DNA of 64,000 nt from Torreya grandis (GCA_037957365.1 JARHVA010001174.1:680501-744500); one strand, 5' to 3'; shown: positions 42,649 through 54,838, counted from the stretch's first letter. Made by a program: numbers and translations. Notes: generated by a model not told the origin, from the sequence alone.

Positions 42649-43398
42649 TTGGCCGAATACATAAGAAGTAAGACTACCCCTATAGGACAAGATTTTCCAA
42701 AGGTAACTCATGATGCCTCCAAGAATAAATCCACCCAGAATAATCTTGTCACTACTCCTCTTATTGATCCTAAGAAAATAAAACCTTTTTATGTTTCCCT
42801 ATTGATAAATGGTTATAAATCGAGTAATTGCATAATAGACTCTAGAGCTTCTGATAATGTTATGCCTGCTAAGGTAGTAGATTCTCTTGGTATTACTTTG
42901 ACTAAGACTTTTGAGAGGTGTTTATCTATGGAAAAAAACCAAGTCCCACTCTTGGTTCAAATCAAATATGCCCAATTTGTGTTTATGTCTTTTCCAGAGA
43001 AAAGAATCAAAATGATAGTCCTGGTGGCCAATGTTCCAGCCTCTTACGACATCCTTCTTGGGTGAAATTTCTACAAGGATGTTGGTGGTGAATTAAGCAT
43101 GGACCTATCTGAGGCAAGGATCCCAGTCAAAAATGTTATGCAAAGATTGCTCCCTAAGAAAGAAGTAAAATACGTGGTCACTCAAACATCAGCACCTAAA
43201 GCTCAAATTTTGTTTGAGTCTTTAGGCATGGGTAACTACTTTTTGTCCATGAAAGAAGTCCACGAGACTCCTGATGAAATTCTAAAATGTGTCAACCTAA
43301 AAATTGGTTCAGATAGAACAACAAAAAGATTGATGGAGCATAGTGCAAGCGTAAAAGAATCTTCCCCTCTAAATGAAAAAGAATCTAAGAAAAATTAG
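42649..43398 (+). pseudogene. pro: Element D aspartic protease
   Basis: A retropepsin-like segment begins near 42781 with KPFYVSLLINGYKSSNCIID. The active-site triad region reads IIDSRASDNVMP, so the catalytic Asp is kept but the expected Gly of D-S/T-G is Arg, a G-to-A change. A hydrophobic strand ending DILLG precedes a stop at 43063-43065, and coding-like sequence continues with NFYKDVGGELSMDLSEARIP. The rest to 43398 is a charged spacer (KEVKYVV, EVHETPDEILKCV). Protease would have processed the gag-pol polyprotein; this copy is inactive. Confidence 0.85.
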
Positions 43399-43916
43399 TG
43401 TCTGATGAGGTATGGATTCTAGAATTCGATGGCAGCTTCTCCTCTACTAGTTTAGGAGTTAGGATTGTGTTGACATCTCTTCAAGGAGATATTTTTTATT
43501 CTTCATATAAGTTGTAGTTTAGCAACACCAACAACACAGCTGAATACAAATCTCTACTGCTTAGATTGAAGGCTGCTCAAGACAAAGGTGTCAAACTCTT
43601 TCACATTAAAGGTGATGCTGAACTGATGGTTTATTAGGTAAGAAATCTATATCAAACCAAAAATTAGAAATTGTGCCACTATCACAATCTAGTCTGGGAT
43701 CAAATTGAAAGCTTTGACACTTTCAACATCTCTGCCATACCTAGGAAATTCAATGATCGAGCTGATGTACTGGCTATTTTAGCAACTCTATTGGTCCCTC
43801 ACCCTTATTTTAAAAGAGATAGGTACACTATTGAACTGATCTTTCAACCAAGTGTGCTTGACAATGCCAATCATTGGCAGGTGTTTAGCAATGACAATCA
43901 AATCATTGCCTTTTAA
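43399..43916 (+). pseudogene. Element D second (archaeal/plant-type) RNase H, upstream of RT
   Basis: Translates with FDGSFSSTSLGVRIVL, then FSNTNNTAEYKSLLLRL, IKGDAELMVY and IPRKFNDRADVLAILATL. These are the motifs of the RVT_3-type RNase H: Asp of FDGS, Glu of AEY, Asp of GDAEL and Asp of RAD are all present, despite in-frame stops at about 43516, 43636 and 43666. It would cleave RNA in RNA/DNA hybrids. The same domain in element C lies after RT and native RNase H; here it lies between protease and RT. Confidence 0.87.
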
Positions 43917-44168
43917 GAGTAAAAAGATAGCTTTGAACAGCTTCATTTTGATGACAGTGAGCCCCAAAAGCTTGAGCCAACCCCTGAATCAAGTGCAAAT
44001 GCAGGTGAATAATTCTTGCAACTTAAAGGGAATAAGATCACAAAAGGCCTAGTTTCCCTTGAGAAACTATTTGACAAACATGACAGGTTTATTAAATAGT
44101 GGCAAAAAGATTTAATCTCCTCCCAAGAGTTTGATCAAGTAAATTTAGGTACCAAGGAAAAACCCAAA
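43917..44168 (+). pseudogene. Element D spacer before RT
   Basis: Coding-like polar sequence with stops and frame changes (QVQMQVNNS near 44000). No domain was recognised. Confidence 0.4.
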
Positions 44169-44950
44169 GTGGTGAACATTGGGAAATGTTATACTCAGGA
44201 AGAAATGTTCAAGTTCACTGCTCTACTCCACCAGTATATAGATGTCTTAGCATACTCCTATGATGATCTGAAGTCACTCAGGCTTGAAGAAATTTGCCAT
44301 GACATTCCTCTCAAAAGTGATTCAGTGCTTTACAAGCAAAAATCTAGGTAGTACAATTTGAAGATATCAAGTACTATTTTGTCTAAAATACCAAAAATGC
44401 TAAATTATAGGATAATTTTTCTAATTCATCATTCCACATGGATTGCAAACATAGTTCTTGTGAGGAATAAGAATGGTAAAATTTGCATCTGTGTGAATTT
44501 TATAAACTTGAATCAGTCATCCTTAAAGGATAACTATCCTCTGCCTATCATGGATCAAGTTCTTCAGATGTTGACCGGTTCAGAGATGTTATCAATGTTG
44601 GACAACTTCTCAGGGTACAATCAAGTTAAAGTTGGAAAAACAGACCAGCATAAAACTGCCTTCAACACACCTTGGGGCAATTTTACCTATTAAATAATGC
44701 CATTTGGCTTGATTAATGTTGGCACCACTTTTCAGAGAGCAATGGACCTTGATTTCAAATAGGAAATGGGTAAGTTCATTATAGTATACTTAGATGATTT
44801 AACATTCTTTTCAAAGCATCGTCTTGATCATGTGCACCATTTACAACAAGTGCTAGAATGTTTCTGCCAGAATGACATTTCTCTAAATCCTAAAAAATAT
44901 ATTTTTAGAGTAACGGAAGGGAAACTTCTTGGATACATTATTTCCTAAGA
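44169..44950 (+). pseudogene. Element D reverse transcriptase
   Basis: Opens with the leader MVNIGKCYTQEE and YIDVLAYSYDDL typical of plant gypsy RT. Fingers and palm follow: WIANIVLVRNKNGKICICVN, DNYPLPIMDQVL, MLDNFSGYNQV, KTAFNTPWGNFTY, MPFGLINVGTTFQRAM and the catalytic YLDD at 44787-44798. Downstream LNPKKYIF and GKLLGYIIS complete the thumb boundary. Stops at 44349-44351, 44691-44693 and about 44760 break it. The first catalytic Asp lies in the block read MLDNFSGYN. Confidence 0.93.
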
Positions 44951-45620
44951 AGGCATAAAGATTGACTCAGAAAGAGTTAAGTCCATCTAGGTGCTTACCC
45001 TTCCCACAAGTAAGACTGCACTTCACTCTTTCTTTAAAAAAGTGAATTTTTTATGAAGGTTCATCACTGAGTTTGATGAAAAGACTCACCATATTGTGAA
45101 CATGATGAAGGGAAAGACCAATTTTTGTTGGACTGAGGAAGGCAAATTGAAATTTTGAGACATCAAGATAGTGATTGCACATGCCCCAATTTTGGTTTGT
45201 CCAGACTATAACAAGGATTTCACAATGTATAGTTATGCTTTTGAGCATACACTTTAGGCTATTTTGGTTCAATAGAACCAGGAAGGTGTGGAATCTCTTG
45301 TTTCTTTCATGAGCTGTCTTATCAAAGCTCATGAGATAAAGTATTCAAACATGGAGAAACATGCTTACGCAGTGGTAAAGGCAGTGAAATATTTTTGCTT
45401 CTACATCTTGAATTCACACATAACTACCCTAGTTCTCAACACCACAGTCAAATCCATATTAACTCAGTAGGAGTTTGGAATTAAAAGAGGTGATTGGATT
45501 GCTAAAATCTAGGAGTTTGATCTAGTCATCAAACTAATGAAGCTAGTGTGAGGAAAGGGCCTATGTCAATTGATTTCTAACAATAGACTAGAAGAAATAG
45601 GGCATGGAGAAGAAGAAATT
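44951..45620 (+). pseudogene. Element D connection region and native RNase H
   Basis: After RT, TSKTALHSFF and FITEFDEKTHH give the usual connection. The gypsy RNase H follows with FTMYSYAFEHTL, VESLVSFMS, YSNMEKHAYAVVKAVKYF and VLNTTVKSILTQ. Glu of the MEK block is kept. The positions expected to carry the first and third catalytic Asp read Ser/Tyr and Asn. Several stops interrupt it. Loss of native active-site residues fits the presence of the second RNase H upstream. Confidence 0.82.
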
Positions 45621-46919
45621 GAAGACACACTGACAGTCCTCTTTGTTTCCACCATGAATGAGTGGTACTCAAATATTGCTCATTTCCTTACTTATGGTGA
45701 GTGTTCTGCTCACCTGTCTTATAAATAAAGGAGGATCATCAAGTTAAAGGCTTCCAATTTTGTCCTTTGGGATAACGGCTTGTATAAGAGGAGCCTTGAT
45801 GGAGTGTTCCTTCGCTATGTGGATAAAGAGCAACAGAATCAAAATTTGAAGTCCTTCCATGATCTAGCTTGTGGAGGACATTTTTTTGCTCTTGTAACTA
45901 CTCATAAGATTTTTTGAGCCAGGTATTACTGGCCTAATCTCATTCAAGATGCATATAAATGGGTACGTAGCTATCAATTATGCCAACAATTTGTTGGAAG
46001 ACCCAAATTGGCTGCTCTACCTCTTAAACTTGTGGTGATAGAAGAACTATGTCAGTAATGGGGAATTGATTTCATTGGTGCTGTAAACCCATCTTCAAGT
46101 GTTGGACATGATTATGTCCTCACATCGATAGATTACTTCACCAAGTGGGTGGAAGCTATTCCAACCAAGCATGCTACTTTAGAAGTGGTGTGTAATTTCT
46201 TTAAGGAGAACATCATTTCCAAGTTTGGGGTCCCAACCAAGATTGTCATGGACAACGCAACTTGTTTCTCTTCCCAAGAGATTACTCAATTTTGTTTTTA
46301 CTATGGGATTACCCTCTCCCACACTTTTGATTATTTTCCACAAGGGAATGGCCAAGCAGAATTGAGTAACAAGAACCTGGTGACCATCATCAGAAAGCTG
46401 GTAGATGACAACCAACGAACCTAGCATAAAGCATTGGTTGATGCTTTATGGGTAGATAAAACTACACCCAAAAGGGCAATTAGTATGTCACCTTTTCAAC
46501 TTCTTTATGGTCTCAATGCTGAAATACCAATCACCCTAGAATTGCTAGCATTGAAATTGGCTAAGGCAATCGAAGATTAGACATAGGAAAGCTCCATTGA
46601 TAAGAAGATCATGTGCTTGATTGAGTTTAATGAGTAGTGAAGTATGGTGGTGGATTGAATTGTTGTGCATCAAAATCTGGTGAAGAATATCTTTGACTAG
46701 AAAGTAAAAAACCATGATTTCTAGGTTGGAGATCAAGTCCTGTTATGGGATAAAAGAAGAGAGTCAAAGGGAATGCATGGGAAATTTGACTCTCTATGGA
46801 GGGGCCCTTTTACTATATATCATCTCAATGGTGAGAATAGTTTTCTATTGAGGTATCAAGATGGCATGCCCTTTTCTCTACCTCACAATGGGCACTATTT
46901 GAATCACTTCAATTTTTGA
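45621..46919 (+). pseudogene. Element D integrase
   Basis: The N-terminal zinc region reads FHDLACGGH, then TTHKIF, YYWPNL and RSYQLCQQ; the first Cys of the CxxC pair is Tyr. The core has WGIDFIG (Asp 46068-46070), IVMDNATCF (Asp 46251-46253) and GNGQAELSNK (Glu 46359-46361), giving the expected D-X35-E spacing. FTKWVEAIP is the usual strand between them. The C-terminal part has GDQVLLWDKRRESKGMHGKF and LWRGPFTIYHL, the GPF module, and ends at TGA 46917-46919. Stops at several Gln/Trp positions inactivate it. Confidence 0.93.
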
Positions 46920-47053
46920 AGTATCAGATAAGATTGTCTATACATATGTTTATTTGTATAGTCTTTAGTTATAGTTTCATGCTTTTTGTTTTCATTTTTA
47001 GCTTGACTCCGTAGCCCAATGACTTAGATGAAGGCACTTAGAGACTAATTTCT

Positions 47054-47084
47054 ACTCCCATTGATTAGTTTGATCAATGGGAGT
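47054..47084. other. Perfect 12-bp-stem hairpin just before the element D 3' LTR
   Basis: ACTCCCATTGAT and its exact reverse complement ATCAATGGGAGT are separated by a 7-base loop and end 18 bases before the LTR. No clear polypurine tract follows (AACAGGAGCTACT), so this hairpin marks the region where plus-strand priming should occur. Confidence 0.7.
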
Positions 47085-47339
47085 TCCCCAACAGGAGCTA
47101 CTTGTTATTCTCAAAATCAACTATGCTCATTTTTAGAACAACCCCTATGAAACTTGTCTATTTCATATTTTTCTAAGTTCATCTTTTTAGGCAAGTTTTT
47201 TTTGTTCTCATGTTTGCTTAACTAGTAGCATTCAAAGTTTTTGAAGTTCCCTTGTTATGTTTTCCCAAAAAACATGAAAATCGTCACCATCTTAATGTGG
47301 TCAGATGACCATTTTTCCCCATTTCTCAGAGTTAGTACT

Positions 47340-48265
47340 TTCTAGTGTTTCTATGCAGGGGTAGCATTTTTTGCCACCACTACATTTCTTTTGTGTTTTC
47401 CATGCAAAGGCAACATTTTTCACCACCCTTACATACATAATGAAAGAGCAACAAATTTTTTTGACCTTGCATCTTTTGATGCCTCCCATGTAGAGGTGGC
47501 AAATTTCACTGCCCCTACATAGCCTTAATTTTTGCACGCAACATTTATGGCCGCACACATTGAGTGGTTGGGGGTGATTTTCACCTGCATTTAATATTTT
47601 TTCTACCTCTTTCCACTTCATTCCTCCATTTATTCTCCTACTCTCTACCCTTAGATGATCAAGTGAGCAAGAGGAAGGGCATTTTCACTAGATTTGAACC
47701 TTGTTTCACATTGTTCTTTAGGTAGGGTTTTGTTTTTATTTTTGTTTTCCCTTCTCTTTTTATGTTATTTTTATTTCTTGTTCTTCTAGTTTTAGTTTTT
47801 TCTTCTTTTCTTCTTCTTCTTCTTCTTCCCCTACCTCTTTTTCCCCCATCAACGAGGCTATCAAATTGACCTTCGCCACACCTCAACCCACCTCTTTCCA
47901 CCCTTCCCGTTTGGCCTTTTCCTCCTGTGTTAGGGTGGTGAATTTTTCCACCCTCACATCTCCCAAATTATTCCCTACCATGCAAGGGTGGTGAATTTCA
48001 CCACCCTAACACAATCCCTAACCACCCAATCAGGTGCACTGATGGCAATTTTTACTGCCAATGTAATCCAACCTAAACTAGGTGTAAGGGCAACAAAAAT
48101 TGTTGCTAATACACTTGACTTCCTTACTAGGTTCAAGGGTGGTGATTTTTTCCACTAATGCATCATTTTAACCTAATGTGCATAGGTGGAAATTTTTTCC
48201 ACCTATGCATGTAGAAACTTATTCTACATGCAAGGGTGGCAATTTTTGCCACCCGTGCATACCTT
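47340..48265. repeat. Array of short palindromes in the element D 3' LTR
   Basis: Same arrangement as at 35340-36290: GCAAGGGTGGTGAATTTCAC with CACC following near 47981, GGTGGAAATTTTTTCCACC near 48185, AGGGTGGCAATTTTTGCCAC near 48232. Arms that mutated independently often still pair. Confidence 0.75.
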
Positions 48266-48511
48266 CTCCCCATTTTTCCTAACTCAGGGAAATTTTCATT
48301 TTTTCCATTTTTTGAGCCTGCTCCCCTTTCCTTCCACTTTCTGACCTACTCTCACCTCAGCCCTTTCAAGCATGTTTCCCTAGTCATGATCATCCAATGT
48401 GCAATTTTTCCAAATTTCCAATTTTTCCCTAATTGTGCGATCATGACTCTTATCACAGTTTCTCCTCAAAATATTTCTTCATCAATGCACTTTTGAAAAA
48501 GGCTCATCCTA

Positions 48512-51500
48512 ATGACTAAAGTTTCTCCAAAGAAGTCAAAGGTGATGAAATGCCAATATCAAGGTGTTTTCCCAATCACCTCGGTCACTTCTAATGTCGA
48601 TGACATTAGGGACACAGAGATCGGCCACGCAGATATGGCCGAGTTCATGGAGAGAACCAAGATAAAAAATTTGAGATCTAAAATGAAGAGGATAATTGAA
48701 AGTAACATCCATTTAGTCTCCTCTTTCCCTATGGTGACACATCACACAGAGTTCATCCTCTAGTGCACCCAATTTTACAACAAAGAGACCAGAGCCATGT
48801 CAAATCCTAGTGGCAACGTAGTAATTTGACTGGACCCTAAGTTCATCAATAAAGTTTTCATGTGCCCTCCTACTACTGAAGTATTGAAGATCAACTTCGT
48901 CGAAGAACAAAAGGAATAAGACAAAGATCTTGAGAAGGTAAAGAACGTGATCAACAATAGGTGGCTGAAGACTCTGAGATCCAACTTATCTAAATGGCCC
49001 TAAAACTTTCTAAGGAGCAACTTTATAGAGGAAGTTAGTGACTTAATTACTCTTCTCAATAGGGTACAAGGTTTACCCTCTTTTTCTCAATTTTATGAAT
49101 GGATGTATCCCTTCATCAAGATAATCCTCTAAGGAAAATAAGTCATCTTCTAGGGTGAACAGATCAACAATCATCTGCATGAGCAATTGACAAAAGTGTC
49201 TACTACTTCAAAGTTCTATATGACTTCATACCTAGTGTACATTGCAACTTCAATGAGAATGTTTCCATGTTTGACGTCAGAGGGAGATAGAAAAACTACT
49301 CATGTATATCAATATTACCCTTAGCTAACATTAAAGGGATCAATCCATCACTTTAGGAGGGTAAATGATGCCTTCTTCATAGTATTTTTATGTCTTTTTG
49401 ATGCTCAATTAGAATAAAAGAGAGTATTAGATGAAGCCTAGACTGTCGTTAATGACTTCAGCTGTATGTTCTTATAGTTTCCTACTTTTTGCTATCTACG
49501 AGTTGGCTTTTTTCAAGGCTATCCCTATATGCTCCCTAGATTTCCTTTTGATAAATTGGCCCTGATGGAGCTATGTAGACAAATTATTGTCGTGTAAAAT
49601 AAATAGATGGAACTTAAGAAACCAGGTTTCACGTTCCCCATTGAAACTTGCAAGTACTCAGTGTTGACCGCTATAAAAGCAAGGGTAATGGAAACTAAAA
49701 TACAACTTGTCACCATGAAGTATTTCAAAAGAAGGCCCAATTTTGATTATAGAGGTGTCAAAGACATGATCAGAAGGAAGACTTAGTTCCATGAGCCCAT
49801 GATTGAAGATGTTTGGATAGATTTAAGAATAACAAAAGATATCAGGAAGATGGACTACAACAAACTATCTCTAGAACAAATTGAATATTTAAGGCTCACT
49901 GATATTCCTCCAAATTTAGTAGATGATAGAGATCTGGTCAATAGTAGGTATCTTGTTGAACAAGTTGCTAACTCTCCTCTTCCTCCGATCTAATGGTCTC
50001 AAAAATAATTGACCTCTCTGAGGATGAGATTCAAACCAATATTGGCCAACACCAATGATTGGTTAGCAAACAAAGGGATCACATTAAAAGAATTCATCAC
50101 AAGATTAGAGGCTAAATTCTAAGAAGAGATAAGGAGGAGAGCAAAAAATAGAACAAAGAATAAAAGTGATGTTCTTTCTCTTTCTAGGCCCCACAAGCCT
50201 AAGATCATCTTTGTATTAAAGAAACCAAAGGTTGTCGAGAAAGAGCCAGAGTCAACAGATATGGGGGTTGAGAAACAAAGCACCCAAGAACAAGTGACAT
50301 AATAGATGGAAATAGATGACAGGCCTATAGGTCAACAGGGGATGGAATCTCAATCTCCATAAGAAGGTGCACAACTAGTCACAAGAATTTCTTCTTCTCT
50401 ACCCCACTCACCTGTAGTAACTCCTTTGCCCATTTCTCCCATCAGTATTCCCTCTTCTAGAGCTACCTCTCCTTCTAGAGTTATTTTTGGCAACCCTCAA
50501 GGTGCTTTTAGAGATGTTCTTCAATCATCAAGATCCATCCCCAGTATTTCATCTCCTTCTTTCAACATCAGAGATAGTTCCACCTTTGACTAGTCAGTGG
50601 CTAGTATAGTTTTGCTCGATACTACACCTACTATGCCCATTGTTCCCACTAGCAGTGAAGATGTTACTCCAGTGACACCAACTACAGGGACTGTTGCTAC
50701 TATAAGTGCTTCTACTCTCCCACTTTGGTTGTCAACTTTCACACCCAAAAGGAAAAAGCAAGCCATCTCTCTAGATGACTTTGACTTTGGAAAAATAGTA
50801 CCAGTAAAAGCTAAGAGCCCCAAGAATCCAAAAATCCTTTTGAAAATGATTGGAGATAAAGGGCACAAATTTTTGGAGATAACCAAACCCCCACAGGATG
50901 TAACCCTTGAGAATTTTGATATGAGTAGCTACTCCATTTCTTGAGTTGAGTTGGGGAAAATAACTCACGAGGGTGCCAAGAGTGATTTGCAATTTGCAAT
51001 GGATATCATGGTCTAAAAATTTGACAGAGAGAGAGATGAAAGATCATTACAAGGCAAAGGCAGAATAATTGATTGTGGTGATTAAGAGATTCACTTTTGC
51101 TCCAAAAGTGGCAATTCTAGAGGCTTTCTCTATAGATGATCCTGTAATCCAAAAAGTAGATAAGACCTATCTAAAGGGAAAATTAATTGAAGATTACCTA
51201 GATAAGATGCATGCATAAGGGATTTCCTTGTTTATAGAGGTGGCTGAGAAGACAGGTAAAATGAATAAAATGAGAATAGAGTTAGAAGACCTTATATCTA
51301 TTATTTCTCAAGATATTGACAACACAAACAAATATATTAACAAGTGGACATAGATGAAAGAACTAAAGAAATGTACCTTAGTATCAATCAACATCATTGC
51401 TGATAGAGATTTTTATATTGAAATCAAAGAATCACTCATATACATGATCTGGGTACTTAAGGAACTGGTCAGTGACCTCAAATTTTTTAAGGATGTTAGT

Positions 51501-51863
51501 GAAGAAAGTGACACCAGTCTATTGAAAAAATTAGAGGAGTTACCTTGTAGACTCACCTCTCGAGACAACCAATTCATTTCAGTAGAGGAAATGATTTAGG
51601 AGTTAAAAGGTATGATCTGAAGGAAATTTGAGGAAAAAGCATTCTCAATGACTTCTATGGATAGTATTTTAGATAATCAGTTAACTCTGGACAATCTAAG
51701 AACCAGGTTAATCAGTCATGCCAAGTCAATCACAATAGTGAGAGATGCTACAGTCAGAGCTAAGATGATATTCAAAAGTACTATTGCACTAGATAATATC
51801 AAAATATAGGCATCTATCACCATGTATGATGCTCATTTAAAGAAGTCTGGTGACAAAAGTTGA
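48512..51863 (+). pseudogene. LTR-encoded long reading frame, 3' LTR copy
   Basis: Begins ATG 48512 and ends TGA 51861-51863 (KSGDKS before the stop). It aligns throughout with 36538-39977. This copy would be the one transcribed, at the 3' end of an RNA starting in the 5' LTR. It lacks the GA expansion, reading a short acidic/basic stretch instead, and keeps TPKRKKQ near 50745 and the charged C-terminus. Premature stops at codons 84, 106, 207, 271 and 322 coincide with those of the 5' copy. Codon 213 (expected Trp) is TGA in the 5' copy and TAG here. No known family was recognised. Confidence 0.75.
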
Positions 51864-52051
51864 ACTATTCTTCCATACTCTCTTCTTCATTCTTCTCATG
51901 TACTTTGTAATTGACTTGGGACATTTTCACATGTACTTTTGTAATATGTAATTACATGTAAAATTCTGGAAAAGTCTCAAAGTCAATGGTGACTCATCTT
52001 TAACTAGGTTTTTAATATTCAAGTCTTTTTTCAATTTTGAAAGTCTTTCCC

Positions 52052-52062
52052 TATATATATAG
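52052..52062 (+). promoter_or_regulatory. Putative element D TATA box (3' LTR)
   Basis: TATATATATAG with AGGGAGCCTC downstream, identical to the 5' LTR. Confidence 0.55.
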
Positions 52063-52648
52063 AGGGAGCCTCTTTTGCAAAGGATCTCTGGATAATTGAG
52101 AGCAAAAACTCTACCAAAATTGAGATACTTTTTGAGACTTTGATCTCAGCTTGTAAATCAATTTTTTTTGAATGAATGAAAAGCAGGTTATTTTCAAACT
52201 TTGTGTTGAAATAATTATTGTTATTTAGGAGATCATTCTTATGTTCTCTTTCCTAATAATCTCTCATCTATTTGATTAAAAAATCAAAGTGTGTGTGGAA
52301 ATTATATGAAGACATTCTAAAGGATATCAAAAAGACTTTGAACTGCTTTTATCCTTTGTCATCTTGTTATCTATTATAGTTTTAGGTGAAGACTTTGAGC
52401 TTTACTTCACTCTACTATTACATATGCTTCGAATCAGTGAGAGAAGCAACAAAAGACTTTGTGCTTTCATGGGTTTCTCATCGACCTAGTTATTATTCGA
52501 GAAGATTTTTTGCTATTTACTAAATATCATTTTTGAAGGAAGAGGAATGCTTTTAGGCATCAACTAGGATTTCTCTTTTGTTTATGAACATCATCTCTGA
52601 AAAAAGAGAGATAGATGGTGTTATCCTACCCTGAGTATTATTTTCTAC

Positions 52649-52650
<2 letters not shown>

Positions 52651-52727
<77 letters not shown>
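52651..52727. repeat. (AC)n microsatellite in the element D 3' LTR
   Basis: About 38 AC units where the 5' LTR has about five TA units (40765-40775). Confidence 0.97.
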
Positions 52728-52728
<1 letters not shown>

Positions 52729-52888
52729 CATATAAGTGATTTATAGGGAACCTCCCCTTTATGAGAGGAGAGATTTATCTCATTAAGATGTGGTAAATCC
52801 ACACTTTTTGCCTTATAAATCTCCTGGTACTATGGTTGATATACCCATTTTGCCATCAGTTAGGTAATGACAAAATATTCACCCAACA

Positions 52889-54160
52889 AGTTAATTGCCT
52901 CTAAAAGAGGGAGATGAATGTGGGTAGATAAAAAGAGATAAGCTTAAGTGAAACAAAAGGTGAACTTGATCTTTCTTAACAAAATAAAAAACATAGATGC
53001 AAAGCATTGAGGGGCTTAGGTTCTGGGTAGCATTCAAGATAAGACAATCGATAAGCTCGTTATCCATACTTGTGGGTTATGATATAAGGTCTAAGCCTAT
53101 TGAAAGCAAACTTGCCTCACTTTTTTTTTCCATATTAGTGACATGTTGCTTTTCCTTTAGGAAAAAATCTCTGATGTTGAATTCTCACACTTTAAGGTGT
53201 TTATTATAGGCACATTTGATAGACTCTTGATAGACATGGAAGTCAATGAGGGCTTTTAGATGAAGTTCATCAAGTAGCTCAAGCTAGGCTAAATGGTGCT
53301 AGTAGTACTCATCTTATAAAATAAGCTCATGCAAAGAGATTCAAAGAGATGGGATTTGGACTTCAAGAGGAAATATGGCCTCTACCCCAAATATAAGAGA
53401 GAATGGGGTAACACCTGTATGGGTTATAATGCTAGTATGATAAGCCCATAAGGTAAAGGGGATGTGCAAATGCCAATCTTGACTAGATGTATTGACCATT
53501 TTAGATTTTTTTTAGAGGCTTATACCTATTGATTCACTTGAGGGAAATAGGGGGAGGAGAAGCTTAAATTAATGCTGAATGTGTCACATAGACCCTGGAC
53601 TTTCTTATTCTTAAGGACTTACCATTGTTGGTGATAATATTATGAGGAACACCAAAGCAAAAAATGATATGATGGTTGATAAATTCAACAATATTTTCCA
53701 CTTTATTTGAGACTAGATGAATAGCCTCTACCCATTTGGTAAAGTATTCAGTCACAATTATAATCGAATGGTGTCACTGTGAGGAATGTGGAGTAATTTC
53801 CCCAATAAGGTCTAGACCCCATTATGAAAATGATTAGAAATTAGCAAAAACATGAAGGCTATGGTTAGGTGTATGATGTAAATTAGAATGTTGTTAAAAC
53901 TTGACACACTTCATCACATAATCACAACAATCTTGGTTAAGGGTAGGCCAATAATCGCTGAGATAGAGGATGTGCTTGGATATAACAAGGCCACTTAAGT
54001 GTCACCCATATATCCCATCATGCATTTCCTTGATAGAATGGGAGGCTTCATGACTATGTAATAAATGAAAGAGGAAACCATCAAAGCCATGTTTATAAAG
54101 AATTCATCCCATAATGGTATAATGTGAGGTGCCTTGAATAAATTCTCTTTGAGTATTCCT
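52889..54160 (-). pseudogene. Element C integrase
   Basis: Read from about 54150 leftward: a zinc region with MHDGIYG, HLSGL, YWPTL and YVMKCVKF (second Cys of CxxC replaced by Phe); WGLDLIG with catalytic Asp at 53810-53812; EYFTKWVEAIHLVSNK; FGVPHNIITNNGKSL, where the second catalytic Asp is Asn (53627-53629); then SPYFPQVN with the expected Glu codon replaced by a stop near 53530. The last few hundred bases to 52889 are weak. The gene's 3' neighbour is 35105, on the far side of element D. Inactive. Confidence 0.85.
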
Positions 54161-54399
54161 AGAGAGGCCAGAAGGAATTATGCCAAGGTTAAGGTAGTCA
54201 AAAGTTTGTTGATACTAATGGTCAGGTTGTTTCACCTTGATATTGAAAATGGTGGGAGAATCTAGTTTGATATAATATGGTTGGGTAAGTCTATGGATAA
54301 TGATAGATAACTTAGAATCCAAGGGTGTAGATAGTATTTGAGAGGTAAGGGAAGCTATGGTGTGGACAAACTTGTTGGTAGATCATGGGGTTGATTGGA

Positions 54400-54838
54400 T
54401 GCGGTAGTGTTAAAATGATGATAAAAATTCATCAACCAGTTACTTTTACTACTAAAAAACATCATTTTTACACTGGTAAGAGCCATTTATTTTATTGACC
54501 ACTAGTTAGGAGTCACCAAAGATATTAACTTTTTTGACTTCGAGGGCTAAGACAGTCTAAAGGCCTATTACTAGGGCTTCATACTCAACCATATTATTGG
54601 TGCATTCAAAATCATGATTGAAGGACAAAGGAAGAAGAGGTTCACCATCAAATGGGATAATGATGATACCTATTCCCTTACCATGTTGACATTTTGATCC
54701 ATCAAAGAACATGGTAACTTGAAATGTGAAATTTACTTGAGATAGGGCCATGATGGACTCATCGAGGAACTCAAGAGGAGGAGGTTGATTGTCTACTAAT
54801 GGTGCTTTAGCCAATTGGCTAGCAATGACTTGCCCCAT
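54400..54838 (-). pseudogene. Element C second (archaeal/plant-type) RNase H
   Basis: An open stretch at 54838-54557 reads MFFDGSKCQHGKGIGIIIIP, then FECTNNMVEYEALVIGL. Beyond a stop it continues with VNIFGDS and VVNKINGSYQ. Asp of FDGS, Glu of VEYEAL and Asp of GDS are present; the last Asp (A-D-x-I-A-S block) appears as His in VHTIASL near 54365. It sits between native RNase H and integrase, the usual Tat order as I know it. Confidence 0.87.

Larger units (their letters stand above)
47103..52888 (+). repeat. Element D 3' LTR (5.79 kb)
   Basis: Partner of 35106-40935, starting TGTTATTC and ending CAACA. It retains the palindrome arrays, the long frame, the TATA-like box and a 39-unit (AC)n tract at 52651 that is absent from the 5' copy. 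Confidence 0.92.
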
